Shown: positions 6,794 to 13,369, numbered from the stretch's first letter. The stretch: 13,369 bases of DNA from Chloroflexia bacterium (GCA_013695265.1 JACDAU010000190.1:1-13369); one strand, 5' to 3'. Notes: generated by a model not told the origin, from the sequence alone. Numbers and translations are program-made.

Positions 6794-6825
6794 CCAAGGG
6801 TTAAACCCAGCAGCACGGATTCGAC

Positions 6826-6848
6826 TTGACACTCGTGTATCACACGAG
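6826..6848 (+). promoter_or_regulatory. TTGACA box followed by inverted repeat CTCGTGT-ATC-ACACGAG
   Basis: TTGACA (6826-6831) is directly followed by a perfect 7-bp inverted repeat with a 3-nt centre (6832-6848). No good -10 lies at the right distance, so a promoter here is doubtful. The inverted repeat has operator-like size and sits in the 193-nt gap before the dehydrogenase. Confidence 0.35.
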
Positions 6849-6914
6849 ACTCGATCTTCAATCGTGAGCATCTGGTTGTTTTGGTGCCACATTGAGATCT
6901 CGCTCGGGGAAGTC

Positions 6915-6943
6915 TTGACATCTCGCCACCCGCCGGTCAAGAT
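6915..6943 (+). promoter_or_regulatory. Possible promoter of the alcohol dehydrogenase gene
   Basis: A consensus TTGACA (6915-6920) is followed after 17 nt by a weak CAAGAT (6938-6943). The dehydrogenase ATG is 44 nt further on, with AAGGGAAGG as ribosome site. Confidence 0.4.
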
Positions 6944-6986
6944 GCACGCTGCCGATAGACACGGGTAGACGAAGGGAAGGGCAACC

Positions 6987-8081
6987 ATGACGACGACCGC
7001 ACAAGGGGTAATCGCGCGCACACCGGGCGCGCCGGGACAACTCGAAGAGTTCACCATCGATGATCCGGGGCAGAACGAGGTGCTCGTGCGCATCCTCGCG
7101 TCCGGCGTGTGCCACACTGACCTGGGGATGAAGCGCGGTGACTATGGCACGGGCGACTTCCCCCACCTGCTCGGCCACGAGGGCGCGGGGATCATCGAGG
7201 CTGTGGGTGCGGGGGTGGACGAGTCTCGGGTTGGCGAGTACGTTATCCTCGCGTGGCGGGCGCCGTGTGGCGAGTGCCGCTTCTGCTTGCGAGGACAGCC
7301 AAACCTCTGCGCGGCCTCGCTCAACGCCGAGAAGCGTATGCGCACGATGGACGGCGAGACGCTGACCCCCGTGCTGGGCATCGGCACCTTCTGCACGCAT
7401 ACCCTCGTACATGCGAAGCAGGCGATTCCCGTCGCGGCCGATCTTCCACCCGCGCAGATGTCGCTCATCGGCTGCGGCGTGATGACGGGCGTGGGGGCGG
7501 CGCTGTACACTGCTGGCGTGCAGCCCGGCACGAGCGCGGCGGTCTTCGGCTGCGGTGGCGTAGGCGACAGCGTGATCCAGGGCGCCGTGCTCGCTGGCGC
7601 GACGACGATTATCGCTGTGGACCTGGACCCGCGCAAGCTTGAGTGGGCCAAGGACTTCGGCGCGACGCACACTGTCAACGCCCGCGAGGAGGACGCGGTC
7701 GCCCGGATCAAGGAGATCACCGACGGGAACGGCGTCGACTACTCCTTCGAGGCAGTTGGCGGGCCAGAGACCCTCAAACAGGCGCTCTTCTGCCGAGACC
7801 TCGCGGGGACGTGCGTGCTGATCGGCGTGCCCGGCAGCGGCGCGACGCTCGAACTCCCGATCGCGGACTTCTTCGGTCTCGGTGGCGCGCTCCGCGTTTC
7901 GTGGTACGGCGACTGCCTGCCCTCGCGCGACTTCCCGATGCTTGCGGAGTGGTATCGCCAGGGCCGACTCAAGCTCGATGAGGTCGTCACACGGACGATT
8001 GGGATCGAGGACACGGAGGCGGCATTCGAGGCGATGGAGCGCGGCGAAACCCTGCGCTCCGTGATCACCTTCGATGCGTGA
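6987..8081 (+). CDS. Zinc-dependent alcohol dehydrogenase, class III / S-(hydroxymethyl)mycothiol dehydrogenase-like
   Basis: A 364-aa medium-chain dehydrogenase of the class III-like group. Catalytic zinc ligands are C42 (GVCHTD), H64/E65 in the GHEGAG signature, and C163 (LIGCGVMTG). A structural zinc lobe is intact with C94, C97, C100 and C108. The Rossmann motif GCGGVG starts at 188 and is followed by Asp212 (AVDLD), which points to NAD(H). Overall pattern, including the PCGECRFC lobe and C-terminal ETLRSVI, is closest from memory to mycothiol-dependent formaldehyde dehydrogenase and related alcohol dehydrogenases that oxidise thiol-formaldehyde adducts or alcohols. Without a thiol-biosynthesis neighbour the true cofactor thiol is undecided. 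Start ATG 6987 has AAGGGAAGG (6973-6981) upstream. It appears monocistronic. Confidence 0.92.
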   Translation: MTTTAQGVIARTPGAPGQLEEFTIDDPGQNEVLVRILASGVCHTDLGMKRGDYGTGDFPHLLGHEGAGIIEAVGAGVDESRVGEYVILAWRAPCGECRFCLRGQPNLCAASLNAEKRMRTMDGETLTPVLGIGTFCTHTLVHAKQAIPVAADLPPAQMSLIGCGVMTGVGAALYTAGVQPGTSAAVFGCGGVGDSVIQGAVLAGATTIIAVDLDPRKLEWAKDFGATHTVNAREEDAVARIKEITDGNGVDYSFEAVGGPETLKQALFCRDLAGTCVLIGVPGSGATLELPIADFFGLGGALRVSWYGDCLPSRDFPMLAEWYRQGRLKLDEVVTRTIGIEDTEAAFEAMERGETLRSVITFDA

Positions 8082-8382
8082 TGCTACCGCCGTCTGAATA
8101 GTAGCCCACAAGTCATTCCGAGCCTGCGAGGAATCCGTGGTTGAGTTACGGATCCGTCACGGCCTTCGGGATGTTTTGCAACATCGTAAAAGCGGGCTTC
8201 CTATGGCAGGACATCCGGTTGACGGGTTACTTCCTGGGGCGTCGCAAGGCAGCCCCTACCGGTAAAGCTACGTTGGCATCTCCCTGGATGCAGTATCAGC
8301 ATCCCCGCTGCTTCTCGCGCAGCTTGTGCTTCTCGATGACGCGTTCGTGCTGGGCTGCCGCCTCGCGTCCCGCCCCCCGACG
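8082..8382. other. Intergenic region with repeat-like segments
   Basis: No intact gene is visible. It holds ATTCC/GGAAT (8115-8119 and 8130-8134) within a CATTCCGAGC...GCGAGGAATCC stretch that looks like a dispersed repeat, a 10-bp palindrome ACGGATCCGT (8148-8157), and a degraded member of the GGGGCG palindrome family (8236-8259). Toward 8290-8382 the minus strand keeps a coding-like composition in frame with the neighbouring hypothetical gene, beyond that gene's TAG. Confidence 0.5.
8236..8259. repeat. Degraded short palindromic repeat, copy 3
   Basis: GGGGC (8236-8240) and GCCCC (8252-8256) flank an imperfect inner inverted repeat and are followed by TAC, so the outer ends match the copies at 1607, 6133 and 12437 while the core has decayed. 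Confidence 0.4.
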
Positions 8383-8685
8383 CTAGCGGCGCCCTTCCCG
8401 CTGGGCACGAAGCGCCTCCTGCGCCGCAGACGAGATATCTGTCACCGCTGTGAAGTGCGCCGCCTGCCGTGCGGCGCGCCTCGTGCTCGACGCTCGGCGG
8501 GTGCCCGTTTGGAGGGCATCGTCCGCAATGAGTGTGTTGGCCGCCTGTGCCACCAGTTGAACGAAATCTCGCCGCACGAACTCCGCGACCTCGGCGCTCG
8601 TCGGCTCCACGCCAAAGATGTGCCGCGCCGCCCCCAGGTCCCCGACTGCCTCCACCTCCAGCATCCCAACCCAGAAAGCGAGCAT
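8383..8685 (-). CDS. Hypothetical protein
   Basis: I do not recognise this 100-aa protein. Codon use is coding-like (mostly G/C at third positions, with GAG GTC GCG GAG TTC GTG runs), and the sequence is globular rather than a low-complexity shadow. It starts MLAFWVGMLEVEAVGDLGAA, has an acidic amphipathic middle (SAEVAEFVRRDFVQLVAQAA) and an Arg/Gln/Ala-rich helical C-terminus. No membrane segment, signal or known motif is evident. ATG 8685 is chosen for size; the frame is open upstream to ATG 8742, but neither start has a good ribosome site. It is divergent from the selenolipoprotein gene. In-frame coding-like sequence continues after its TAG, so it may be a truncated remnant. Confidence 0.45.
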   Translation of the reverse strand: MLAFWVGMLEVEAVGDLGAARHIFGVEPTSAEVAEFVRRDFVQLVAQAANTLIADDALQTGTRRASSTRRAARQAAHFTAVTDISSAAQEALRAQREGRR

Positions 8686-8732
8686 ACTACACGGTTGTAT
8701 GCGGGGCAAGGCGTGCCGCCCGTTTGCGCGTG

Positions 8733-8738
8733 TATACT
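8733..8738 (+). promoter_or_regulatory. -10 box TATACT of the thioredoxin-like selenoprotein gene
   Basis: TATACT lies 38 nt before the preferred ATG at 8777, giving a short leader that begins near 8745. No good -35 is seen 16-18 nt upstream. A start at ATG 8750 would leave almost no leader, which favours ATG 8777. Confidence 0.4.
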
Positions 8739-8776
8739 CCATTAGGTAGATGGCTCCGGCACGGAAAGGAATGAAC

Positions 8777-9271
8777 ATGCAGTATCGTCACAGCATCGCG
8801 CGTTTCTGGCTGCTCCTCGGCCTGCTCGCGCTGCTCCTGCCGCTGATCGCGGCGTGCGGCGCGCAGGACACGGCGCCGGCGTCCACGGGGGCGCAGCGAG
8901 CCACGAAGCCCGGGCCGGACACGCGCGCGGAGCAGATAGTCCCCGTCGAGGGCCAGGCGTTCAGCGGGCAGGATCGCGCGACCCGGCCAAATACGCCGAT
9001 GTTCCTCGCCTTTGACGCCCTCGGCTGACCGGTCTGCGCGCAGATGCGCCCCGTCGTTGACGGGCTGGACAAGAGATACGGAGATCGAGTCGCCTTCGCG
9101 GGCGTGGACTTTTACAACAGCGCGAACGCCCCCCTCGCGGAGCGGTACGGCGTGACGGGACATCCGACGTTCGTGGTCGTTGGGCCGGACGGTAAGGAGG
9201 CAGCGCGCTTCCGCGGATTCACCGAGGAAGCGGACCTGGAAGCCGCTCTGAAGAAGGTCGCGGGCTCCTAG
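8777..9271 (+). CDS. Thioredoxin-like lipoprotein, selenoprotein (in-frame TGA 9026-9028 = Sec84)
   Basis: A 164-aa exported thioredoxin-fold protein if the in-frame TGA at codon 84 is read as selenocysteine. Residues 1-27 form a lipoprotein signal: basic MQYRHSIAR, a Leu-rich core, and lipobox LIAAC with C27 as the lipidated residue. A low-complexity linker follows. The redox domain begins near TPMFLAFDALG. The active site reads U84-P-V-C87 in place of C-x-x-C, and the same frame continues with AQMRPVVDGL, AFAGVDF and the cis-proline loop GHPTFVVVG (P130), then an alpha/beta C-terminus. The order and spacing are normal for thioredoxin. ATG 8777 is preferred because AAAGGA (8765-8770) is 6 nt upstream; ATG 8750 and 8771 are in frame. 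A SECIS-like hairpin lies 27 nt after the TGA. It would act as a membrane-tethered extracytoplasmic thiol/selenol oxidoreductase. Alternatives are a nonsense mutation or a base error (TGC to TGA). Confidence 0.88.
9048..9065 (+). promoter_or_regulatory. SECIS-like hairpin for the thioredoxin-like selenoprotein
   Basis: CCCGTC (9050-9055) pairs perfectly with GACGGG (9059-9064) around a GTT loop (9056-9058). G9048-C9065 can extend it past a bulged C. The TGA-to-loop distance is 27 nt and G is the first loop base, both within bacterial SECIS expectations. The GUU triloop is the same as in the hairpin at 3508-3524. It was folded by eye only. Confidence 0.72.
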
Positions 9272-9545
9272 AGCAGGGATGGGCGCGATCATCCTTCGTG
9301 ATGGCACGGCGCCGGTCGTCGGAGCCGTCGGGGATCGAGGGACACGAGCACGGCACGAGGTCAGCCGTGCGCGAACGTTCCCCTGCGTCTGCCACGAGCC
9401 TGCACGCCTGCTGCCCATCGGCGTCGAACAGCAACAACTATGGAGCGACGCCGATTCTGCCAGTACATTGACGGATCTGCGCGCAGATACCCGGTGACAC
9501 GACTGTTCGGTCGCGGCTGGGAGGCAGAGAGAAAGGCAAGGGCAG
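9272..9545. other. Intergenic gap before the MFS gene
   Basis: I see no convincing gene in these 274 bases; short open frames exist on both strands but lack ribosome sites and recognisable sequence. A 14-bp perfect palindrome ATCTGCGCGCAGAT is at 9475-9488, directly after a TTGACG (9468-9473), but no matching -10 follows. Confidence 0.45.
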
Positions 9546-10808
9546 GTGCGGCGGCTAAACGCGTATACGGTCTACTTGATACTCGCGGGCGTCACGGCGA
9601 TGCTGATGGCTGCTCGGGATATCGCGATGGCGCTCTACTTCGTGCGCGAGGTGGGAATGAACCCCTTCCAGCTCGTCTTCGCGGGTACCGTCTTCATGAT
9701 CGCGGTCGTGGTCTGCGAGGTGCCAACGGGCGTAGTGGCGGACGTGTACAGCCGCCGGCTCTCGGTGATTATCGGCACGTTTGTCGTGGGCGCTGCGTTG
9801 CTGCTGGAGGGCCTCGTGCCCTCGTACTGGCCGATACTCGTCGCGCAGGCGTTGTGGGGGATCGGCCTGACCTTCAACCGCGGCGCGCTTGAGGCGTGGA
9901 TTGCGGACGAGCTGCCCAACAAGTCGGAGCTCGGTCACGTCTACTTGCGGGGCGCGCAGGCGGGGTATGTTGGCGCGCTCGCGGGGATCGGGGTGGGCGT
10001 GGTTCTGGCAAGCGTCCGCCTGAATCTCGTGAGCGTGACTGCGGGCGTCAGCCTGGTTGCGCTGGGTGTGTTTCTGGCATTTGCGATGCCGGAAACGGGC
10101 TTCTCGCCCGCGCCGCGCGCCGGACGCCGCGCCTGGCACGTAGCGGGCGAGACGCTGCCCGACGGCCTCCGCCTCGTGCGGCACAGCACGGTGCTGTCGA
10201 TCGTGATGGGCATCGTGTTTTTCCTGGGCATGTCGAGCGAGACGTATGACCGGCTGTGGGAGGTCCACTTCCTCAGAAACTTCCAGTTCCCCGGCGGCGC
10301 CCGGTTCGGGCCGATTCTCTGGTTTGGGGTGATTGGTGCGGGCGGGTTGGTATTGAGCTTTATCACGGCAGAGGTGGCGCGGCGGCGGTTGGACACGGCG
10401 ACACACCTCGGCGCGGTGCGGGTGCTGCTGCTGATCGACGTGAGCCTGATGCTCAGCATGGTGGCGTTTGGCCTGGCGGGTAACTTCGAGGTGGCGCTTG
10501 CCGCGTACTGGTTTGCCTATCTGTTGCGCCGCACGAATCACCCGCTCTTTGCGGCGTGGCTGAACCAGAGCCTGGAGCCGCGCGTGCGAGCCACAGTGAT
10601 CTCGATGTCGGGGCAGGTGGACGCCGTGGGGCAGATCGCCGGAGGACCGGCATTCGGCGCCCTCGCGACCGCTGCGGGCACCCGCGCCGCGATGGTGGCT
10701 GCAGGACTGGTGCTCGCGCCTGCCGCACTGCTGTACCTGCGGGTGCGGAATCGCGGGGACGCCGTCGTGGAACCAGCGGCGGTGCGCGCGAGCACTGCGG
10801 AGGGGTAG
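9546..10808 (+). CDS. MFS transporter
   Basis: A 420-aa polytopic membrane protein with about twelve hydrophobic segments and the cytoplasmic central loop (around PRAGRRAWH, residues 195-205) typical of the major facilitator superfamily. The loop between TM2 and TM3 carries EVPTGVVADVYSRRLSVIIG, which matches motif A (GxxaDrxgRR). No catalytic or substrate-defining motif is evident, so the cargo (drug or metabolite export) is unknown. GTG 9546 is preceded by GGCAAGGG at short distance. No operon partner exists; it converges on a second, broken MFS gene with only 25 bp between stops. Confidence 0.9.
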   Translation: MRRLNAYTVYLILAGVTAMLMAARDIAMALYFVREVGMNPFQLVFAGTVFMIAVVVCEVPTGVVADVYSRRLSVIIGTFVVGAALLLEGLVPSYWPILVAQALWGIGLTFNRGALEAWIADELPNKSELGHVYLRGAQAGYVGALAGIGVGVVLASVRLNLVSVTAGVSLVALGVFLAFAMPETGFSPAPRAGRRAWHVAGETLPDGLRLVRHSTVLSIVMGIVFFLGMSSETYDRLWEVHFLRNFQFPGGARFGPILWFGVIGAGGLVLSFITAEVARRRLDTATHLGAVRVLLLIDVSLMLSMVAFGLAGNFEVALAAYWFAYLLRRTNHPLFAAWLNQSLEPRVRATVISMSGQVDAVGQIAGGPAFGALATAAGTRAAMVAAGLVLAPAALLYLRVRNRGDAVVEPAAVRASTAEG

Positions 10809-10833
10809 ACCAGTTCTGCGTGGTTCGCGAGCG

Positions 10834-12146
10834 TTACGCGACCACGAGACCAGCGGATCTCTGGTCCGCGGCGCGGAACAGCCGATAGGCCGCGACTAGC
10901 CCGAACAGAATGAACAGCAGACTCAGCCCGAGTGCCGCAGCCACGCCGGTCCGTACACCGGATCCAGAAGCGGCCGCGATGGCGACGAGCGCGCCACCCA
11001 CGCCGATGCCGACTGCGGGCGTAAAGAGGTCCGCGAGCAGCAAGTACGAGGTCACGGCGCCCTCCGCTCCCCTGGGCGCCCACGCGAACGCGATCAGTCC
11101 GCTGGTCGGATGTGCCAGGCCGAGGCCCATGCCCAGGATTATGTGAGCGGCCAGCGCCAACGGCAGGGCCAGACCCGGCGCCCACACCACCGGCTGAACG
11201 ACGGCGACGCCAAGCGCCATCACGACCACCCCAGCCAGCACCCGTCCGTTTCTGCCCCGCCCATCGTCACGCCGGTCGAGCCGCGCTTGCAGCCCCGCGC
11301 CGGCCGCCCACGACAGCGAAGTCACGGTTACAACCAGTCCGGTTGTGCTTTCGGGGTACCCTGAGATCCGGGTGAGCGCCAGTACCACGTAGGTCTCCGT
11401 GGTGAAGAAGGCGGTTGCGAACAGCGCGCGCGGCGAGTGACGCAGGCAGGACCGGGCGGGTTGAGAAGGTGCCTTTCGGCAGGAGACTGTGTAGCGGCCA
11501 GACGCAAAGCGCCACGCCCGCCACCGCGAGGAAGAGGCCAGGAAGACCGGGAAGTATACCGACGCCAGCGAGCAGCATGCCTGCGGCCACGGCCAGTTGC
11601 ACCGCCGTTTGCGACATTGCCCCCAGCCGTCAGTCGGCGATATGCGGGGAGGGCGAGCAGCGCGGCTACGGGCAGGAGGGGAAGCAGTACCAGGAACACC
11701 GAACGCCAGGTAAGCCGCTCCGCGAGGAGCGCGGCAGCGTACGGTCCCGCTATCGCGGGTACAATATACGCGGCGGATATTGCGGCGAACATTCGGGGGC
11801 GCAGGGCGTCCGCGTAGCCGAGGTTCACGCTCGTGTACGTGCAGTTGGCCAGCGCCCCAGCGCCAAGTCCTTGCAGCGCGCGGCCTACGACAAGCACCTC
11901 CATCCTTTGCGCTGCCGCAGCAACGACCAGCCCAGCCCCAAAGAGCGAGTGGGATACCGCGAACGGCATCGCCAGCCCTCGCCGGTCGATCTCGCGCCCC
12001 GCCCATACCGAGCCGACGAGTTGCGCCAGCAGGTAGGTGCTACTGATCCAGACATACAGCGACAGGCCGCCGAGCGCGTCCGCGATCACGGGGGTAACGG
12101 TCGTGAGTGCGAGTCCCTCGAACGCGACTATCGTGATGACGATCAC
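10834..12146 (-). pseudogene. Drug-efflux-type MFS transporter broken by two frameshifts
   Basis: Coding similarity to an MFS exporter runs through three minus-strand frames in succession. The N-terminal part (12146 to about 11630) includes TM1 and the motif A loop SVWAGREIDRRG. A middle part (about 11617 to 11435; MLLAGVGILPGLPGLFLAV) is in a second frame. The C-terminal part (about 11430 to 10834; FTTETYVVLALTRISG, LPLALAAHIILGMGLGLAHP) is in a third. The first shift fits one extra base in the C5/G5 run at 11620-11624; the second fits an indel in the GC-dinucleotide run at 11423-11433. Intact, it would be about 440-460 aa. The start is uncertain: GTG 12146 lies inside TM1, while AAGGAG (complement of 12213-12218) sits 6 nt before a CTG at 12206. 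Real decay or sequencing indels are both possible. Confidence 0.8.
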
Positions 12147-12436
12147 GATGCCCAGCGTCAGAGCGCCGTGTTGCCGGTCCAGGATGCTCCGATGCGTGTC
12201 GTGCAGAATCCGCTCCTTCTGAGACTACACTCCAGTTCCGGGCAAACAAAAAGGACACCATTACCCGGCGCCCCATCGCCCCGCCTCCAGGCGTCGTGGC
12301 TGCTGTCCAGACAATTGTAGCCCCAGGCACGGGAGTGTGAATCCTCCCTGGCGGTGAGAGCGGGGTTGTGGCGCGGTGGCGTACGGTGCGTAGGGGTCAG
12401 GAATAATCATAGCACTGGGCACAAAAGTTGAGCCGT

Positions 12437-12460
12437 GTAGGGGCGTTCAACTGAACGCCC
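12437..12460. repeat. Short palindromic repeat, copy 4 (GTAGGGGCGTTCA...)
   Basis: GGGCGTTCA (12441-12449) and TGAACGCCC (12452-12460) form a 9-bp perfect stem, preceded by GTAG. Core and left end match, in inverted sense, the copy at 6133-6157, whose right end is CTAC. Confidence 0.65.
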
Positions 12461-12506
12461 GCCCCCGGTAATCGAGGAGGCTCAATCCACCTGCCCACCG
12501 CTATAG

Positions 12507-12639
12507 CGGTAGTCTGTTGCCTTGGGAAGAATGACAGCTGGCAGGTGTTACCGGTGAACGGAACCCCAGCAATTACGTCGGTATCCACGGCATCAGCCAC
12601 CACCTGACACACCACTAAACCCGACTCAACAGACTACCG
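12507..12639. mobile_element. 133-bp segment bounded by 13-bp inverted repeats, possible MITE or IS remnant
   Basis: CGGTAGTCTGTTG at 12507-12519 recurs as its exact reverse complement at 12627-12639. The right copy ends about 3 nt before the recognisable transposase sequence begins. The segment may be a small non-autonomous element or leftover ends of an IS. No flanking target duplication was found by eye. Confidence 0.4.
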
Positions 12640-12641
12640 GT

Positions 12642-13004
12642 AGGTATGTCCTGATCCGGGACAACGGCCGCAAGTACGGGCAGCGCTTCGACCAGGTGGC
12701 CGCCGCAAGCGGGATCCGGGTGCTGCGCATGCCCATCCGCGCCCTGCGGGCCAACGCTGCGTGCGAGCGCTGCCTGGGGAGCGTACGACGCGAGTGCCTG
12801 GACTTCCTGCTTATCCTCGGCGAACGTCAGCTCGCCCGCGTGCTCAAGGAGTATGTCGCGTACTTCAACCAGGCGCGACCACACCAGGGAATTGGGCAAG
12901 CACGCCCCGAAGCGCCACCAGCGAAGACCAGGCACCGCGAAGGGCCGGTACGGGCGGTGCCGGTCCTGGGCGACCTGCACCACACGTATGAGCGCGCCGT
13001 GTAA
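12642..13004 (+). pseudogene. DDE integrase/transposase (IS481/IS3-like rve core), 5'-truncated
   Basis: About 120 codons encode the C-terminal half of an rve-type integrase. Visible are YVLIRDNGRKYG, which carries the second catalytic Asp, a FDQVAAASGI helix, the NAACERCLGSVRREC block with the catalytic Glu, and the C-terminal EYVAYFNQARPHQGIGQ signature of IS481/IS3-family enzymes. The first Asp, the N-terminal helix-turn-helix and any start codon are missing, and the reading frame enters from unrelated sequence at about 12640, so it is a dead fragment. It ends normally with TAA at 13002-13004. An ATG at 12726-12732 or a GTG at 12696 would give only part of the core. Confidence 0.85.
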
Positions 13005-13043
13005 GGCCGACGGATGCATTTCCAGCCAGGACACCTTCCAGCC

Positions 13044-13369
13044 TCATCGGTATGCCGCTCTGCCGGCGGCAAGCGCTTCGAGCGAGATCTCGCGAGCGCG
13101 ATGCTGGGTTAGGGCACGCGCCTCCGGCGATAAGAGGCCATGCAGATTCGCCTGGAGCTGTTCTGCCCGGACGCGCGTGCTCTGCCAAGCCGCCGGGTGG
13201 CCGAAGACGACCGCCAGCAACGCGGCAGAGTCTTCCTCCGGCGACGATGGGACCATCTCCCCCACAGCCCTGCGCGCCGCTGCCCGGCGCTGGACGAGCA
13301 GCTCGGCTTGTTCGATGATCACGTCCAGCGCCTCTGGCAAGACCCGGATGTCAACCAACAGGCTGAGGG
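13044..13369 (-). CDS. Hypothetical protein, 3' part at the window edge
   Basis: A minus-strand frame is open from the right edge to TGA at 13044-13046, giving at least 108 residues with coding-like codon choice. It is alpha-helical, rich in Ala, Arg, Glu and Leu (PEALDVIIEQAELLVQRRAA, then SPEARALTQHRAREISLEAL near the end), without membrane segments or motifs I recognise. A TTG at 13358 could be a start, but there is no clear ribosome site, so the gene probably begins beyond the window. Its neighbour is the transposase fragment, convergent with 39 bp between stops. Confidence 0.5.
   Translation of the reverse strand, partial: LSLLVDIRVLPEALDVIIEQAELLVQRRAAARRAVGEMVPSSPEEDSAALLAVVFGHPAAWQSTRVRAEQLQANLHGLLSPEARALTQHRAREISLEALAAGRAAYR

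Larger units (their letters stand above)
12219..12641. other. Gene-poor region with palindromes and inverted repeats
   Basis: No gene is visible in this stretch of over 400 bases between the broken MFS gene and the transposase fragment. It contains palindromic repeat copy 4, the 12-bp palindrome CCGCTATAGCGG (12498-12509), and an inverted pair of 13-bp sequences bounding 12507-12639. Confidence 0.5.

Noticed and set aside
6858..8111. Minus-strand frame of 417 codons opposite the dehydrogenase
   Set aside because: It is a His/Arg/Ala-rich shadow of a fully recognisable zinc dehydrogenase.
9044..9271. Separate 75-residue thioredoxin-fold gene starting at ATG
   Set aside because: It lacks the first strand and half of the active site, has no good ribosome site, and continues in frame the upstream lipoprotein fragment across the TGA.
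9468..9496. TTGACG plus 14-bp palindrome as a promoter-operator for the MFS gene
   Set aside because: No acceptable -10 hexamer lies 16-18 nt downstream; only the palindrome itself is kept as an observation.
12397..12615. Minus-strand 72-codon frame
   Set aside because: It runs through palindromes and the inverted-repeat segment, has no ribosome site and no recognisable sequence.
1..13369. tRNA (including tRNA-Sec), rRNA or CRISPR array
   Set aside because: No cloverleaf with a CCA-like end, rRNA segment or regularly spaced direct repeats could be found by eye.

Overview
This is a GC-rich bacterial chromosomal segment. It has short intergenic gaps, GTG starts, SD-led genes and TATACT-type -10 boxes. 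The gene content and dispersed GTAGGGGCG-type palindromes suggest a Chloroflexota-like (Thermomicrobia/Sphaerobacter-type) genome; that placement is inference. The window is mostly housekeeping and accessory metabolism, with a decayed, mobile-element-scarred right end.

The most notable content is two genes, each split by an in-frame TGA, that are best read as selenoprotein genes. The first (3252-3779) encodes an AhpD-like peroxidase whose CxxCxxxH redox motif reads C-x-x-UGA-x-x-x-H. The second (8777-9271) encodes a lipoprotein-type thioredoxin whose CxxC reads UGA-x-x-C. In both cases the TGA replaces exactly a redox cysteine, the frame and family homology continue without a break after it, and a GC-rich hairpin with a GUU triloop lies 20 or 27 nt downstream. 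That geometry is expected for a bacterial SECIS element. Ordinary gene calling would split or truncate both. The Sec machinery (SelA, SelB, SelD, tRNA-Sec) is not in the window and must lie elsewhere if this reading is right.

Layout, left to right: the 3' part of rsmA and an overlapping ispE (+); a convergent O-antigen-ligase-like membrane protein (-) with a good promoter; a compact overlapping (+) operon of the AhpD-like selenoprotein, a small DUF5808-like protein and a family-4-type uracil-DNA glycosylase; a leader with promoter, 14-bp palindrome and intrinsic terminator in front of a minimal DEAD-box RNA helicase; a small membrane protein with an L7/L12-C-terminal-like tail; a class III-like Zn alcohol dehydrogenase; a repeat-bearing gap and a hypothetical gene (-); the thioredoxin-like selenolipoprotein; an intact MFS transporter (+); a convergent second MFS gene (-) broken by two frameshifts; a gap with palindromes and an inverted-repeat pair; a 5'-truncated DDE integrase/transposase; and the 3' part of an unrecognised gene (-) at the right edge.

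The two selenoproteins, the Fe-S DNA glycosylase next to the first, and the aldehyde/alcohol dehydrogenase suggest oxidative or electrophile-stress functions, but only the AhpD-UDG operon is a direct physical linkage.
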